Shown one piece after another: positions 12,180-25,980 of a DNA stretch of 64,000 nt. The notes beneath the pieces are model-generated. The model was not told the origin of the DNA and searched no databases. It was given only the letters and a program-made list of their open reading frames with translations. The stretch comes from Spinacia oleracea (Eukaryota; Streptophyta; Magnoliopsida; Caryophyllales; Amaranthaceae): assembly GCF_020520425.1 (NCBI RefSeq), contig NC_079487.1, positions 129,974,385 to 130,038,384 of the forward strand, in the 5' to 3' direction. Every line of letters begins with the position of its first letter. Within the stretch, counting starts at the first letter, position 1. The translations under genes were made by a program, and so were the position numbers.

Positions 12180-12823
12180 TATTATCGAACAAAGCAGAGA
12201 TGTGAATGAGACGGTATGATTACATTAACCAACGACAAAATTACTAAATGCTCCTATAGCTTTGAAGTATATATATGCTTAGTCGAACAACACACCTCCA
12301 TATAATTTATTTTTTCAATTTTCAAACACACTGTCAAAAAGACCAATACAAACTTGAATAAAAAGACAAAAATGCCGTTATGTGCGTTGGTGTACGTCTC
12401 ATTGCCACGGTTTGTTTAATTTCTATTTTCCACTTATTTTCCATCATTCTTGAGGATATAAGTTTTTTAAGGCATACAAGTTAGGAAATACATATTGGGA
12501 GAAAAGGAAACATAACAAAAGAGAAGGTGGAGGGGAGCTATCACCATATGCATATGTGTCTTTAACCGGGATGTTTTGTGGAGCTAAGTTTTAACAGTTT
12601 CTCTCAAATATGAAGTAGTTACTTTGTTAAATATAAGTCTGGGTCACGCCCATTACTAGAAGAGAGTTCACTTTATCACACTAGACAAAATTTCGTCTTA
12701 AAACCAGTACGATAATTAAGGAAATAGCCCTTATCCCTATAAAATGAAACGAAAATGATAAAGGTCGCAGCATGCCATGTTTATGTGCCATGGTTTAAAT
12801 TGGAAACTAAAATATTTAACTTA

Positions 12824-13177
12824 GAGCAAGATCAAGGGGGTCTTATCTTAAGATGTTTTTCATTTGCCATGTCAACATTTCATTAATATTAAATAATTAA
12901 ATTATTGTTAAAACTCCTTAAGATTCAATCAAATTTAGCTCTTCACCCATTAATTCATTTAAGACTTGTAAATTTATGTAAAATATCATTTTATTTTTTA
13001 ATTTAACTCACATACCAAGTCTTAAATTGAGTCTTAATTTTTCAAGACTCACTTTAAGACTTTGATAAGACTTGTCTACTTCAATGCTACAATTTCTATA
13101 TGTCTGATCTTAAGACTGGTGAATCATATGTCATGTCAGCACAATTCATGTCTTAAGACTTGGGGCTGATCATGCTC
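12824..13177. mobile_element. Tourist/Harbinger-like MITE with TTA duplication
   Basis: The ends are GAGCAAGATCA and, reversed, GAGCATGATCA. TTA flanks both sides (12821-12823 and 13178-13180), the usual 3-bp duplication of PIF/Harbinger elements. The interior is rich in TTAAGACTTG words in both orientations and can fold back. Length is 354 bp. Confidence 0.7.
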
Positions 13178-13199
13178 TTATATAACCTATTATACATGT

Positions 13200-16030
13200 T
13201 TCAAAAAAAGGTTGGAAAATCGTAATATTCTAATTTGTTTCCTTATTTATACCGACTACCTTATTTACATATTTTCATAGTGATATTGCATTGGTAGAAA
13301 AACTATTATGATAGACGCATAGCCTACGTGGCGCCTACATGTACCAATTAAACTCTGACACATAAGATTGCGACAACTAAATGTTGTCGCAACTTGCGAC
13401 CTTTATCATCACCCTGAATGAACATATATTTTTTTTTATGAAATGTGGGATTGTATTTATTTGGCAACTTAGATTTTGGGTAGTGGTCCATTGTTGATGA
13501 TGGAATGATATGAAAAAGCAGGCAAAAGGTGTAAGTTTAACAACCATTGACATCGCCCAACGTCCAACGACAATGAAAAGAGAATGATTAAAGGTGGAGA
13601 AAGTTGATGGGGAAAGTTTGGTAAGCATTTGTCCCGTGCACTTGGATGGTACCAAACCTGTCAAAAATAGATCCCTCTTCATACTCTACATAAACCCAGC
13701 TTAAGTTTAACCAATTTAAAACTAAATATTGATCTGGAATGATTTTTCTTTAAATTAAGAAAATACACTTCAAATTCAAAAAATTAGGTTAAAGAAATGA
13801 CCCTGACTACCAAAAGCAAAGTAAATATGTTCTTAACTCGATACCTGACGCATACACAACCTAGGCTAAACATGGTATAAATTAAAATGAAGATCTCTAA
13901 GGACAACCTAAAGTTAGTTTTAGAAAACAATCCAAATTTAAAAAATCAGTATGACCTGTTTGACATATTAAATATTGATGCTCATGTAAAGCGCAGTGTG
14001 CAGATAAAGAAATGTAAATGGTTAACAAACTTACCAACCCGGTAGAACATGACAATTTATTTTCATTCACGACAATTGTTATTATACAACCCGATGTACA
14101 TTGCAAGGTACAACTAATTTATTTGTTTATTCATCTAATCATTTGCTTTCTAAATGAGAAAAAAATTATTAGTATTGGTAGTACTTGCAATGTATAACCG
14201 GTTGTATCATGATGCATGAGCTCTTTTATCACGTGGTGGTTGGTGCCTTAATTTGCGCTTTGGAAACTCCGTATTAATGTATAGATCTTCGTTTACAATA
14301 ATACTAGTGTTTTATGTAGACAATGCGCACCTATGTACCGATATTATAGTTAACATGTTTTGATAGTTAACATTTCTGATGCTGAGTAATCTCCTTAATA
14401 AAAATTGAATGGTTCTATTTTTTGGTTTAAGATGACTTTTTATTTTTTCTAAAGATAGATAAATTTTTATTTTTTCGTTTAAACAAATTCAGACGTTAGT
14501 AAGGATACAATAGGAATTTCAGAAAATGATCTCAAAATAAGTACAACGGAGATTATCCTCTCTGTTAATGAGAGGCTTTGTCAAATACAAATTGGCCTTT
14601 CGTTGTTACGTTATATTGTAGGGCTAAAACCATGTTTAAATATTTTTGCACCACCTACCATCAATTGTTATCACCATTGAATTTGCACTTACGTTTCTCG
14701 ACAATTATAGCACACACTAAAGCAGTGGATATCCAACCAACTCTTTCCCTTTTCCTTTTCTGTTATTCCATTCCGATTCCTTTACATTGTTAGGCCTTAT
14801 TATATTGTATTTTCTTAAATCTTATACGGAGTAGTACAAAACTGATTATTGAACTGAACTACTTCCTTCGTTTCGGAAATATCGCACCATTTGTTTTTTA
14901 CACTATTCACACTACGACTTTGGCCATTTTTGTGATTTGTATGCAATGATATTTTATTCATGTGGGGTCATGTTAGATTCATATCGATATATATTTTCTA
15001 AATATTGATTTTTTATAATTTTTACTTAGACACGATTTGAGATATTAAGAGTTAAAGTAATGGTTAGAGGAGTAAAAGTCAACCATGGTGGGAAAATGTT
15101 TTTGTTATGAATGTTGTCATGAGAATTGTAGTACAACTAGCCTATTCGGCTATAGTATTGAGCCATATACTTTAGGCTTGATTTTTTGACTAAAATAAAA
15201 TGAATACGAAGGGTGAACTAAGTTTTTTTGGTCACGGGAAATTGAACCAAGTTGAACTTATTAACAGTATTTAAGTGAACGAAATTAAAGTAAACCAAAT
15301 TTAACTTATAGTATGACTTTAACTGAACAATATTGATTGAATATGATTCTTCAAAAAAGAAGAAGAAGTATAAGAGATAAAGAGAATATTGTCAAGCCTA
15401 CACGGCTACACATAGCTAAATATGCAATCATTTATGAATGAGAGGCGCGTTGATCTAGATTTTACGGAGTAGTGCCTATTCGGTATCAATAAAGTTTTGG
15501 TATAGGGGTTAAGTCTAAGATATGGATATGATACGTCTCAAGTTCTAATCCTCTTTAAATATGTAGTATTCCCTCCATCAACTGAAATTTGACTATAAAT
15601 TTTTGCTAAAGTACAAGAATAATAGGTTGACTAACCGCGTGAGTGAAGATTCTGGCCACATACGATGGCGTAATTTGGGCCAAAAAGTAAGAATCCTTGA
15701 GATCCAATAGCTGTGTAACCATGATGAACTATATTCCAATCTCATATATGTTTTGACAATACATATCAGACCAAAATAAGTTCAAATATGGTACTCCAAA
15801 GCTCAAAAATGGTACTTAGAAGTTCAAAAATAATGTTCATTTCTCAAATATGATACTCAAAAATTTTCAAAATAATAGTACAATTATCACCTTGCCCTCA
15901 TAAAAGCCCATATTTAAAATGGGCCTTTCCATCCTCGTGTAACAATCTACTGTATGGTTTAACGCTTACTCCGTATAACCTTTCTCGCGGACTTCCGAGT
16001 TGCGAGTTCGCGTCATAACGAGTTGAAGTT
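13200..16030. other. Intergenic stretch without a recognisable gene
   Basis: No frame carries a recognisable domain. A one-sided, degenerate Stowaway-like end (CTTCCTTCGTTTCGGAAATA) lies near 14863. Several TACGGAGTA-type words are present (14268, 14822, 15461, 15970). The 3' part should contain the promoter of the gene starting at 16031. Confidence 0.5.
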
Positions 16031-17775
16031 ATGAACTCGCCACATACTAAGAGTACAACGGAACCACCACATCAGTGCCCTTACCACCGCCAGCACCACC
16101 ACCACCACCACCACCTCCTATTCATCCACCCTTCTTCTCTATCCTCCCCTCACCACCACCTCCACCTCCACCACCATCACCACCACTACCATGTTCTGCC
16201 TCAAAGCAACAACATTCCACAAAACCCCAATTCAAATTTCTGCCCTAATTTAATCAACCCACCTCCCCAAATCCCTGAACCTGAAGCTCCTCCCACTTCC
16301 CAATATACCCTGTAAGCTTTATGACCTTCCTTTTTCGCTTATTATTTCTTGCAGTTCAAATTATTGAATTTCATTTTGATTAATGTTTTAATTATGATTT
16401 TGTTTTGATAAATTATGCTGGAATAGTTGTTTTTAATTTCTTTTTCTAGGGTTTTACTAGTCATAATGGTTGCATTGTTAATTGGTTTGCCTATTACTTG
16501 GTAGTCCGTACTCCGTAGTAACAACTTGGCTTCAACAAGGAAATTTTATAATTTGATTGTTGCATTGATGAATTTGAATCTTTAGGGATGACATGAAAGA
16601 GCATCAATATGAATACTGTAGTGAAGACGTGTTGTCCTCTCTTTCCTAAATCCTGCATTATAGATACAATGCAACCGAACTAGTGAGGAAAACTTCTTAG
16701 GTCTAATTAAGAGAAATTTTCAACCATGCATTTTTAGTAGAATTCTTAACAAAGGCTTAGGAACTTAGAACTAGTGAGACTGACCGCAATTGCAGGTAAT
16801 GCCAATTTACAATGTTAGCACCACCCAAAAGCTAACCTTGTTCACTCTTCGAGCTTTCCTACACCAAAAGTTACTCAAATAGTTGCAACTCAGCTCCTTG
16901 AAAGAGGTTGTTCTGTCATTCTTCACTCGAATCATAAGACACTCTTGATAACTCAGAAATGTGTAACTTGGCTTAAGTTGAAATGGGTTGAATTTGAAGT
17001 GCTTTGTGGTCAGGTTTTTGTAATTATCTGATTAGGAAATCGTTGAATGAATCCATTTTCGCTTGTTCATGTGATATGTGAAGTTCAAGTCTTGTTTGTA
17101 AACAAACCAAGTATTTCCTTTCTGGTATCTTTCAACTCACTGAATATTTAACGGGAGCTCACTAGCTAGTTACTGTAGGAGAAGTAATTGGGAATGCACC
17201 ATTGTTTAAGTTACATAAGAAATGGGGGATCCTACAAATTTGGTTTGATTTTCTTTCAACTACTTATAATTTAGAAGCTATTGCTTTTGACTTGGTCTCA
17301 TACTCTCATTGCCTTTTATGATCTTAAGGAATTTCAAAGATGATGATCATGATGAATTTGAAGAGGTTCTAGATGAAGATGAAGATCCAATTTTCGTTAT
17401 GACTGATGAATGGAGAGAGTTTTTCGCAAAATCTGAAGCCAGAAGGAGAGCAGGTACCACAATTCTTATTAAATCTTAATTTTGTAAAGGACTGGAGAAA
17501 AGTATCTGCATATTCACAAACATTATCATTGGATTCATATTATTGATAAACAGAGTATTCCGTATTAGATATGATGATCAAATTTGTTTATGGCCTGAAG
17601 GTGCGAAATTGAACATAGAAATTAGAACATCTAGCGAAATTTGAAACTTGTTTTGGAGGAGCAAAAGAACTCTGTAATCTTTCTATGTAGAAATCTGTTT
17701 TTCTACCATCTAATTTCCGATTATTTGAATTCATGTTCAGCTAAAAAACTCGCCAAGAAACAGGGGAAGACCTAA
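16031..17775 (+). CDS. Small His/Pro-rich protein with acidic and basic C-terminus, unknown function, 3 exons
   Basis: Exons are 16031-16311, 17329-17453 and 17741-17775 (441 nt, 146 aa). The junctions CCT|GTAAGC to TTAAG|GAATTT and GCAG|GTACCA to TTCAG|CTAAAA all keep frame. Residues 1-94 are low-complexity, with His runs (HHHHHHH at about 23-29 and further His-rich tracts to about 55) and then a Pro/Asn-rich part. Residues 95 to the end turn acidic (DDDHDEFEEVLDEDEDP), then read IFVMTDEWREFFAKSEARRR and a Lys-rich tail, KKLAKKQGKT. I recall small uncharacterised plant proteins with a similar D-P-x-F-V-x-TDEW-x-EFF-AKSEA-x-R core, but I do not know a function. The acidic-then-basic tail suggests a nuclear or nucleic-acid-associated role, which is inference. 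It ends about 500 bp before the convergent cyclin C gene. The ATG at 16031 is the first in frame; conserved sequence starts only near residue 95. Confidence 0.8.
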
Positions 17776-18278
17776 AGGGAGATCATGGAGGCAATCACAG
17801 TCTTAGCATGTTCTGCCATGGTTTTCTTTTTCTTTCCTTATAGAGAGCAATCTGTTGATTTGTCCACAGTTTTTGTAAATCCTCTTATTGGTATGTAATT
17901 ATCGATTATTTTGTAGAATGGATGTTCCAACACATCGAATTTTGGTGGATCAATTTTGTATGTTCGTATAGTTGCAATTTGTAATGACTCTCAAATTGCT
18001 AGTTCATGTTGGCAAAGAAAAGATTACAACCTTCAATAGTTCATGTTGTTAACATGGCAATATATTAACCAAATTCAGGAGATAGAGTACTACACAGTAG
18101 TATGTTGGCCACTGGATGTTATCCAGAAAAACCAAAAGAATTTGTTATCTCCTTGAAGGAATTCTACACACAAGAGCCTCATCTTAGAGATAACAGGTGA
18201 TTTCTATCAATCTACACAAACTACAGTTGAATCAGTATAAACAAAGCTATTCTGGGCATCACTGATCTGACTGAACCA

Positions 18279-21200
18279 TTATGATCTCGAAGGAAGCTTG
18301 CTAAAAATTACGTTGACCCTTTCTTCGATGTTATTCTTCATGCCGTCATAAAAATCTAGTATATCCATTGAGATGTTCTTCACCTACAATTAGATGTAAT
18401 CAATGTTAAAGATCATGCTCGCTTAATGTCAGATTATACTCCGTAATAGCTAAAGCAGTGAGTTCATATAAACACGAGTCAACTAATGCTTCCAATGTCT
18501 ATAAAGGATTGTCTTTGATGGTGTAACTTTCAACTAGGAGCAACAAGATGACTAAAATATGATTTGAGGTACTATGTATGTGTTTCACTTCCAAAAGAGA
18601 AGCTGGCTAGATCAAATGGAGGCACTTATGAGAGAGGAAAGTGAGATGTGAATACTAACCACATTCATGTCAACTCGAAGCTCTTCAAACCAAGCGACAC
18701 TATCTTTATCTTTCGACACACTAGCTATGTATATGCAAGCCAATGCAATCAAATGTGGAGGATGAATAAGAATAAGATCCATCTTATATGTGTCATTGAC
18801 GATTCCCCTGCATATTTTGAAACAATTAATGGTAAATAACCTCAATTCACTAAAAAAATTCATAAAGAAAGATTACTTCCTTCGTTTGGCTTTAAATAAT
18901 TAATCATCAAATTACGCAGGCCTTTTTCTGGATAAGAAGGGTGGGAGTGTCCAGAGATATAAGCAAAAATTACCAGATATTACTGCTACTAAAGAGAAGC
19001 CAATCATAGCTTCAGAGACTAAATAGCAAATGACAGACTTATTTCAAACCCTATGCTGTTCTCCTATTTCTTTCAGGAAAAATAAGTTCCGAACTAAATT
19101 CAGATTGGATAATTTAAGGAATACTAATAAGTATGTTCATGAATAATCAGGGTTACCCAAGTTTAATTTACAACGGTTTTTTCCCTACCAAAGTTCAATT
19201 CAGGACAAAATGACAAATAAGTTTAAACAAGTTCAGATTAGTGTGAATGTGAATAGAAGGTGTCCTTATTAACAGACTCTAGACTGGTCTTCCATGATAG
19301 ATGTAAATGATCCCGGATAATGTCTCTAATAACAAAAACCCAACCGCTCCCATAAGTCAATGGCACCATACAGTTTTACATCGTTATTTCATACTCCCTC
19401 CGTCCCAAAATTATAATGTTTTCCAAATCGGACGCCCCATAATTATAGTCCTATTTCCTTATTTGAACTTCCCATGTTACCCTCATTTGGGACCACAAAA
19501 CAAAAAGAAAATGTACTTTATTCCTTTTAACATGTACTATTTTCTCTTTCCCATGTACTTTATTCTTTTTTACATGTACTTTATTCTTTTAGTCAAACAT
19601 GACTATAATTTTGGGACGGAGGGAGTATCTTTTTTTCCCCCTTCTAATTTCCATCTTTAAGGGGTTGAGTGCAAGTGTACATTCAAATATAGTGATTCCG
19701 ACAAACATCTCCAAGTTATGATCTTACCAAGTGAACTGCATTAGGTCCATCATACCAGCATCTTGGAGAAATCTGCACAAGGATGAACATAAATTTAATG
19801 AAAATATTCAACACAGAACAATAACATGTTGCATACAACGGAATTTTACCGTGAACAGTACATGATTGGGTGTATTTTTGTAACTACGTTGTCTTTATCA
19901 GTTTAAGGTATAACAAAGTGATAAAAATCCATTCAAACAAAGTTGTCTGAGATAATTTGATTATTTAACTGATAAAGGGCTAGTTTTAGATATCTTAAAC
20001 ATCTATGTTAATGCTCTCTCCAAAAACATTGAGGTGATGAGTAAAGTGTATTAATTGCAACAATGCAAATGAAAATAAACATATATTGCAAGAAACTTAC
20101 TGAGTTAGAGAACGATAAGGATGAAATACAACTAAATAGTAGTTCAGGGCTTCTAAGATCTTCATTTCCATTTCAAGGATATCCTTGATATCAAATCGGT
20201 ATCTGATATCATCCGGATCTGCAAAAATTCACGATACACTTTGTCAACTGATGAACGAGTTTCATCAAACACAAAATGAAAACTATGTGAGGTAGCAGGT
20301 ATTACATATTTTTTTGATGTAAAATACCAGGAGTCTAGCTTGTACAGTACTTTCTTCTGCTTTTGCAGCCAAATACAAGGAAGTTAGGGCAACTAGGCGT
20401 GGATCAAATTCTGTCAAACTCTTTCTGCAAAAATATGGAAACCAACTTTTAGCTTGAGATAATCTCAGGGCCTCAGGCATTCTCTACTAGAAAGTAGAAA
20501 CACAGTCCATTAAATCAAACAAATTTTGCAGGCTCTAAAAATTTAAGAGATCATTCAGTCTAACAATATTAATATATTATTCAACAGATAAGTCAACCCC
20601 ACGTCCTCAACACTTTCAGAACAAGCATTCAATATTTCTTCCAACCTAGTTATATATAAAGATAGGGAAGAAAAATGCTGAAGTGCACATTATGTGTAGT
20701 TGCAGACCATGTTAGAGAACTACAGTGCAAACCAACTTCCAAGTAATATCTATTTCACTTTCATGATCTGTACCATATAGTGGCGTTGAAGTGTGACTTG
20801 AATCAAATATATTTAAATTTAGACCACCAACAAGGCAACCAATATCAGATCCTTAATCCCAATATATGACGGGGTCCGCTATAAGAACCAAGTTTTTTAT
20901 CTCCAATGGGCCAAGACAAAAATCCTCTTCCTCTGTTCCCTCCTATGAAGCGCTACATTCTCATCTAAACCCAATCTCTTTATTGGCCTTCCTTATTGAT
21001 GCATCTTCTAGTCAACGCGTCACATGTCCAAACCAACGTAATTGGTTCTCCCCTATCTTATCCTCAATATCCCATAAGGCGTTCCCAAACATCCTAATCA
21101 CAACATACACATCTCTCTGCTTTCCTTATTGATGCATCTTCTAGTAGACCGTCTCACATGCCCTAACCGATGTATTTTTTTCTCCCTTATCTTATCCTCA

Positions 21201-24200
21201 CTATCCCATAAGGTGTTCCGAAACATCCATCCCATCATTCGAATTTCTGCTAACCGCATCTTTCCAATATGATCCATTTTACATGCCCAACATTCTCACT
21301 AATATAACAACGTTAGTCGGACATATGTCCTATAGAAGTTTCCCTCTAACTTGAGGCATGCTTTGGTCATACAATAACCAAGCAGCGTCTCTCCGTTTGA
21401 GCCACCCAGACTTAATCCCGCGAGTCACATTTTGGCAAACATCTCACTTCTATAAAAATGACTCAAGGTACTTAAACCACTCAGTCATGTATAACTCCTT
21501 ACAACTCCTTACTACCACACAATATTACTACATCCTCGCTAGACTCCTTCGAAGTACTAATTTGACAGTCCAAATATTACTAAATTGGCTGTAATTGAGT
21601 TTAGATAAAATACAAGATACCTACGTGGCTCACACAATACACAAACACAACAGCAACGGCGAGACACACTTCAACCTCATTTATGTTTTGCATCAGAACA
21701 TTCCTTCCCGAACTTTAGTCAATGTTTCAGCTGGATTCATTCTAATAACGTATCATAATATATTCTGTGTATTCGATGTTGCCTTGGCTGGTATAGTGGT
21801 ATTTGCAGGACCTATCATTGCAGCTGCAATTTTAATGTAATAATATTTTGTCCAACCAAAGCTTAGTTTCTGTCAGGATGGGAGGAAGAAAATTGCCTGG
21901 AATGCTGAAATTCAATCATATTATGATTAAGATCACAAAGAACATAATTTAACACAAAGTTTTTCTAGCACAGAAGGTATCACTGCATATAAAGATATTG
22001 CCAAACCCAAAAGCAGATAACTAGCAAAAAGCATCATCCAATTCTGAAATCCACAACTTGTTGTCAGAATCAACATATATCCACAACTCCTACGTGAAGG
22101 TATTCATGAAGGTACCTGATATAAACACGTCTCATATATGTAATGGCAGTAGCAACAACCCTGCAAGAGTGAGGAATTATCAGAAATTAAAATTATCAAG
22201 GCAGCCTAACAATGACATCTTCTTGCCTCTGTCACAACATATCGGCACTTCAGGGGTTGACAGAGAAAATATACGCAGACATATATGTAAGCTGGACACT
22301 AAATAAACAGAACAAACACACGATCCCTCATTTTGAATCTTGTATGAGCTAACAGCACTTGCCAAAGAAAAAGAATAATATATCAGAAAAGACAAGCATC
22401 GCAGGGATACAGTTCAAACTGCACATTGGAGTGCTGGACAATAACGAAATAACACTTGACAAAGATTGAAAAAGATATAAAACGATATTTCAAGTCTACT
22501 TCTGAAGTTCAGACACGGTTGATAACAAATTCGTTACCAATAAGATTCTTTATCACAAATAGAACATTAGGGAGTCATTTCATATAGACAAACAGAACTT
22601 GGAAGAAAAAGAATAAGTACCACTTTTTCTGTTCAAACTTCTGACAAAAACACTTATATGCTGAACTCATTTATTCAGTAAAGATTTCAATCTTCAAAAA
22701 CTAAATAGACTTGTGAAGTTGTGAGAGCCTCTTAAAAACTTCTTTTGAAAGAAAATTGAAAATTGTGCTAAATGCCTAATTCTCACTACTGTTTATACTG
22801 ATACAAAAAAGGATATTAGTGTGAAAGATGGCTGAACCATTGAGAAGCATTTAAAAATCCTTTAAGAAAAAGAAACACAATGGAATATTTTTACGAGGTG
22901 TCTCTTGCAAATAGAAGAACTCGCGAACAAACTACAGAGAATGCTTAATCGATGAATAAATAAGCAACCATCAGTTACACCTCGAATTAGAAGCAAAATG
23001 GGTAGGAGTAGAATAGACTTCCAACCTTTGCCTTACTTTCACAAGATGAGCCATCCTTGTAATATCTGCATGCAAAGAAAGGGCTACTTATCAACAAGGA
23101 GTTGGCATGTTGAAGACAAATTTCTAGCCAGTCAAGACCCACACCATAAACTACCTTCACAAAGTGGTGATAAAAGCACTAAAGCATTCCATTCAACTAT
23201 TCAAGTGTAAATTCTTAGCAAGTTAGCATCTATCCTATATTTCCATACTTCCTTGAACAAAGAGATGTCAGTGCATAAATGTTGCATGTAAACACAATGA
23301 TACATCTGCAACATGAACACCAAGCCTACAACAAATAGACATTTACGATCGTCGCCTTTTATCCCTTTTGTAAAATGCAAAAGAAGCAGCACAAAGACCA
23401 ACATGTATACATTAAGTACAAGAAAGGCGGATTCTTTTATCTCCAGAATCTAGATAGCCCCGCTAACACCAACCACCGGCAGATAAAAAGGAAGACATAC
23501 AAAGATGTGGGTCATATTAGATATTTAAATGAACTTGAAAGCAGTTCTGCATGGGCAACCAGCCCTAACCAACATGTAACCTGATGAGGTAACTTTTATA
23601 TCTTCATTCTGTTCGTGTTGGACCTTTTTCTTCTCTAATCAAGGTATATTTCCCTATAAAAACGTCTGAAAAAACAATGTTGTCACCTCCTACTTGGCGA
23701 TTCTTAACCTCTTAAACCGATTGCAGCTTTAATACATCCCTAATAGCCATGTATTTTCCAAGACAAACTGATGCTCAACCATAGGTGGTGGAACCACCAA
23801 GATAAGTCAAAACCTCACTTAATAATATATACACAGTAATACCCTAGTGGGCATATCTCTATGTTAAGAATTAAGATCCATCGAAAATGATTCAGTCGGC
23901 AAAGGAATCCCATCTAACCCAAATTCCGAACTTAAAAGCAGGAGATTTCAGCTTGAAAGTACCACACTGATCACTTCCATCATTTTCCTTCCATCATTTT
24001 CCCTGCAATGCATACTCTGTGATCTTTCGGCTATACACATTACACAGCCCGCAAAGTGATTATGATTCTTGTTCCCAATTATTTACATTTCTTTCTTTCC
24101 ATATATGATACATTCCCAAGCAGGTTATCCCTAATTTCATCTTCACCCTTCACCATTCAAGACGACTATAGCAAACTAAATTCCCAATTACCCATCATTC

Positions 24201-24817
24201 ATTCCTTATCTTACAACATACTGAACAATTATGCAACAACCCATCAAATCAGCAGAACATATAAATTCAGTTCCCGCAAAACATTATAATCCATATTCAT
24301 CAATAATTAAAGAAAACTAACTCCTTTCTAAACTCTCCTAGTTTTATTCATCACATAAATACTTTATCAGTCATCCAGCAGTAGTGAATCAGTGATCAAG
24401 AAAGCTTAAGCTTCAATACTTCATAAAATCTAAACCCCACCTTCTACCCACCTCCTCCAGGCAAATCAAAGAAGTACCCACATAAGAAATCCCACCCAAA
24501 ATAATAAAACTAATTGCAATTGTAAAAAAGAAAATTAAAAAAAGAAAATGAGGGGTGAAATTTTGGAGAAAGGAAAGTGTACAATTGGAGATGTGCATCT
24601 TAACGAGCTTGAAATCTTCAAGGGTAATCCCACGATCTCTATCAAGTTGCTGGACAACATCTACTTCTTCTTGGTCCAACAATTGTTTGCTGCAACAAAA
24701 ATTGTTCAATTTAAAATCAAACCATTTAATTAAGAAATTGAAGAAAAGGGGTACCCAAAAAATAAAGGAGATAATTGAAACTTACTAGTGAGTTGAAGTC
24801 CAGAAATTGGCAGCCAT
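18279..24817 (-). CDS. CYCC1: Cyclin C (C-type cyclin, CDK8/Mediator kinase module), complete, 9 exons
   Basis: Exons (minus strand) are 24817-24786, 24689-24583, 23065-23026, 22160-22116, 20424-20306, 20218-20101, 19772-19728, 18807-18660 and 18383-18279. Together they give 759 nt and 252 aa, with all junctions GT-AG and in frame. The protein starts MAANFWTSTHYKQLL. It carries VKVRQRVVATAITYMRRVYI and LYLAAKAEEST of the first cyclin box, then DILEMEMKILEALNYYLVVF, then LILIHPPHLIALACIYIASV of the second fold. It ends VIFSKLPSRS. Length and motif order match Arabidopsis CycC1, about 253 aa. Cyclin C binds CDK8 in the nucleus and, with MED12 and MED13, forms the Mediator kinase module that tunes RNA polymerase II transcription. 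The tiny exons (32, 40, 45 and 45 nt) make this gene easy to mis-predict. Its introns hold a Stowaway MITE (exon 7-8 intron) and an RTE LINE remnant (exon 4-5 intron). Confidence 0.95.
19394..19625. mobile_element. Stowaway MITE in cyclin C intron
   Basis: The ends are CTCCCTCCGTCCCAAAATTA and its reverse complement (TAATTTTGGGACGGAGGGAG). TA flanks both sides at 19392-19393 and 19626-19627. The interior has three to four copies of CATGTACTTTATTC. Length is 232 bp. The near-perfect ends suggest a fairly recent insertion. It sits between exons 7 and 8 of the cyclin C gene. Confidence 0.9.
20866..21590 (-). mobile_element. Degenerate RTE-type LINE remnant in cyclin C intron
   Basis: Minus-strand frames give fragments such as LEGNFYRTYVRLTLLY, then MRLAEIRMMGWMFRNTLWDS, then a HRLGHVRR piece. 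They follow the order of the C-terminal part of RTE-clade reverse transcriptases (G-K-FYRT, ECW, AEMRMLRW, RLRWFGHV). Frames are broken by stops and shifts, so it is dead. A stretch starting TTCCTTATTGATGCATCTTC occurs at 20987 and again at 21123, a roughly 136-bp internal duplication. Confidence 0.6.
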
Positions 24818-25047
24818 AGTCGACGGTGTAGAAGCAGAATTGAAAGATTAAAACTTTGCAGATTCGTTAGATATTGAGCCAACTGCACGGGCTTACACTT
24901 TTAACGCACGGGACGAAGGTCATTGTTGCCAACACTTACAATTTGTTAGTAATGAGTACTCCGTAATTTATTTTATTAATTAATTACTCCCTCCGTCCCG
25001 AAATACTTGAATCGGTAGCACAGAGTTTAATGTAATATAATGACTTA

Positions 25048-25337
25048 TCTATACTACATATTAATTTTTTTTGAAGTGTTTGTAAGAAAGTATGCGAATT
25101 CTTTTGAAGTGTTTGTAAGAAAGTATGCGTGACACGTTACACTCTGTTTACGAGTTTTCACTACATGTAGTTTTCATATACATAAAAAAAAATGTTAAAC
25201 ATGGTTTGTATAAGGTTTGAACCCAAACTTTCACCACTAGGATATGACATGTTTAATGTTATTATTGACAAAAAAACTAATTAAATGAGAAGTTATTAAT
25301 GTAGTAACCCGGGGCATTACTCGGGCACAAAAACTAG
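25048..25337 (+). mobile_element. Non-autonomous Helitron nested in a MITE
   Basis: The 5' end TCTATACTACATATTAATTT follows A. The 3' end has a CCCGG...TCGGG stem, then CACAAAAACTAG before T. Removing it joins sequence that lines up with the sibling MITE at 62585-62911. Length is 290 bp. Confidence 0.7.
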
Positions 25338-25539
25338 TTATTTAATTAGATGATACGGAGTAGTTGATAGTGGGTATTTTTATTAATATAGTTAGGGGTA
25401 TGTGTCAACTTTATAAAGGGGTAGGGGTGGGGAATGGTGCATGGGATCACAAAATGACAAGTAAAGGGCTAGTTGATATAATATTAATAAAAGTTTACCA
25501 TTTACTCCGTATAGAATACAAGTAGTCTGAGATGGCTTT

Positions 25540-25980
25540 ATAAGCAGCGGCGGATCCAGGATATTTTTATTGGATGGGCCAAATTATTTATAATATTTAC
25601 TTTTATTTATGTCATTTAATTTTTTTAAATGTTTATTTTAAAAAGAAAAAAACATCTTTTATGAAACAACAATTTTTTGAAGGAAATAAATAGCAGAGTT
25701 TTAAAACATTTATCGTGAAAGTAAAGGGAAAAAGGCCGATTCAAAAAAAAATTGGAGAAAATGTTGGCAGGTGGAAGGAAAATAAAACAAATAAATAAGT
25801 GCATGATGGGGAATCGATCCATAGTTCAGATGCATATTAAAACTATGGGCCCACCTTTATGCAAACCAACTGAACTATAACTCATTTGCTGTCTAACTTT
25901 GATAATTTTTTATTAGTAGGAACGCAGATCCATAGGGTGGGCCAAGGCCCGGGTAGGCCCCCCTTGGATACGACACTGTT
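25540..25980. mobile_element. Second nested element with GCGGATCCAGG-type ends
   Basis: The left side reads AGCGGCGGATCCAGGATATT and the right side CCCCCCTTGGATACGACACT, forming imperfect inverted ends. GTTTAC occurs on both sides (near 25493 and 25978) and may be part of a target duplication. There is no coding content. The superfamily is undecided. Confidence 0.4.

Noticed and set aside
14863..15070. Stowaway-like MITE starting CTTCCTTCGTTTCGG
   Set aside because: Only one end is recognisable; no matching inverted end or TA partner was found, so it is not listed as an element.
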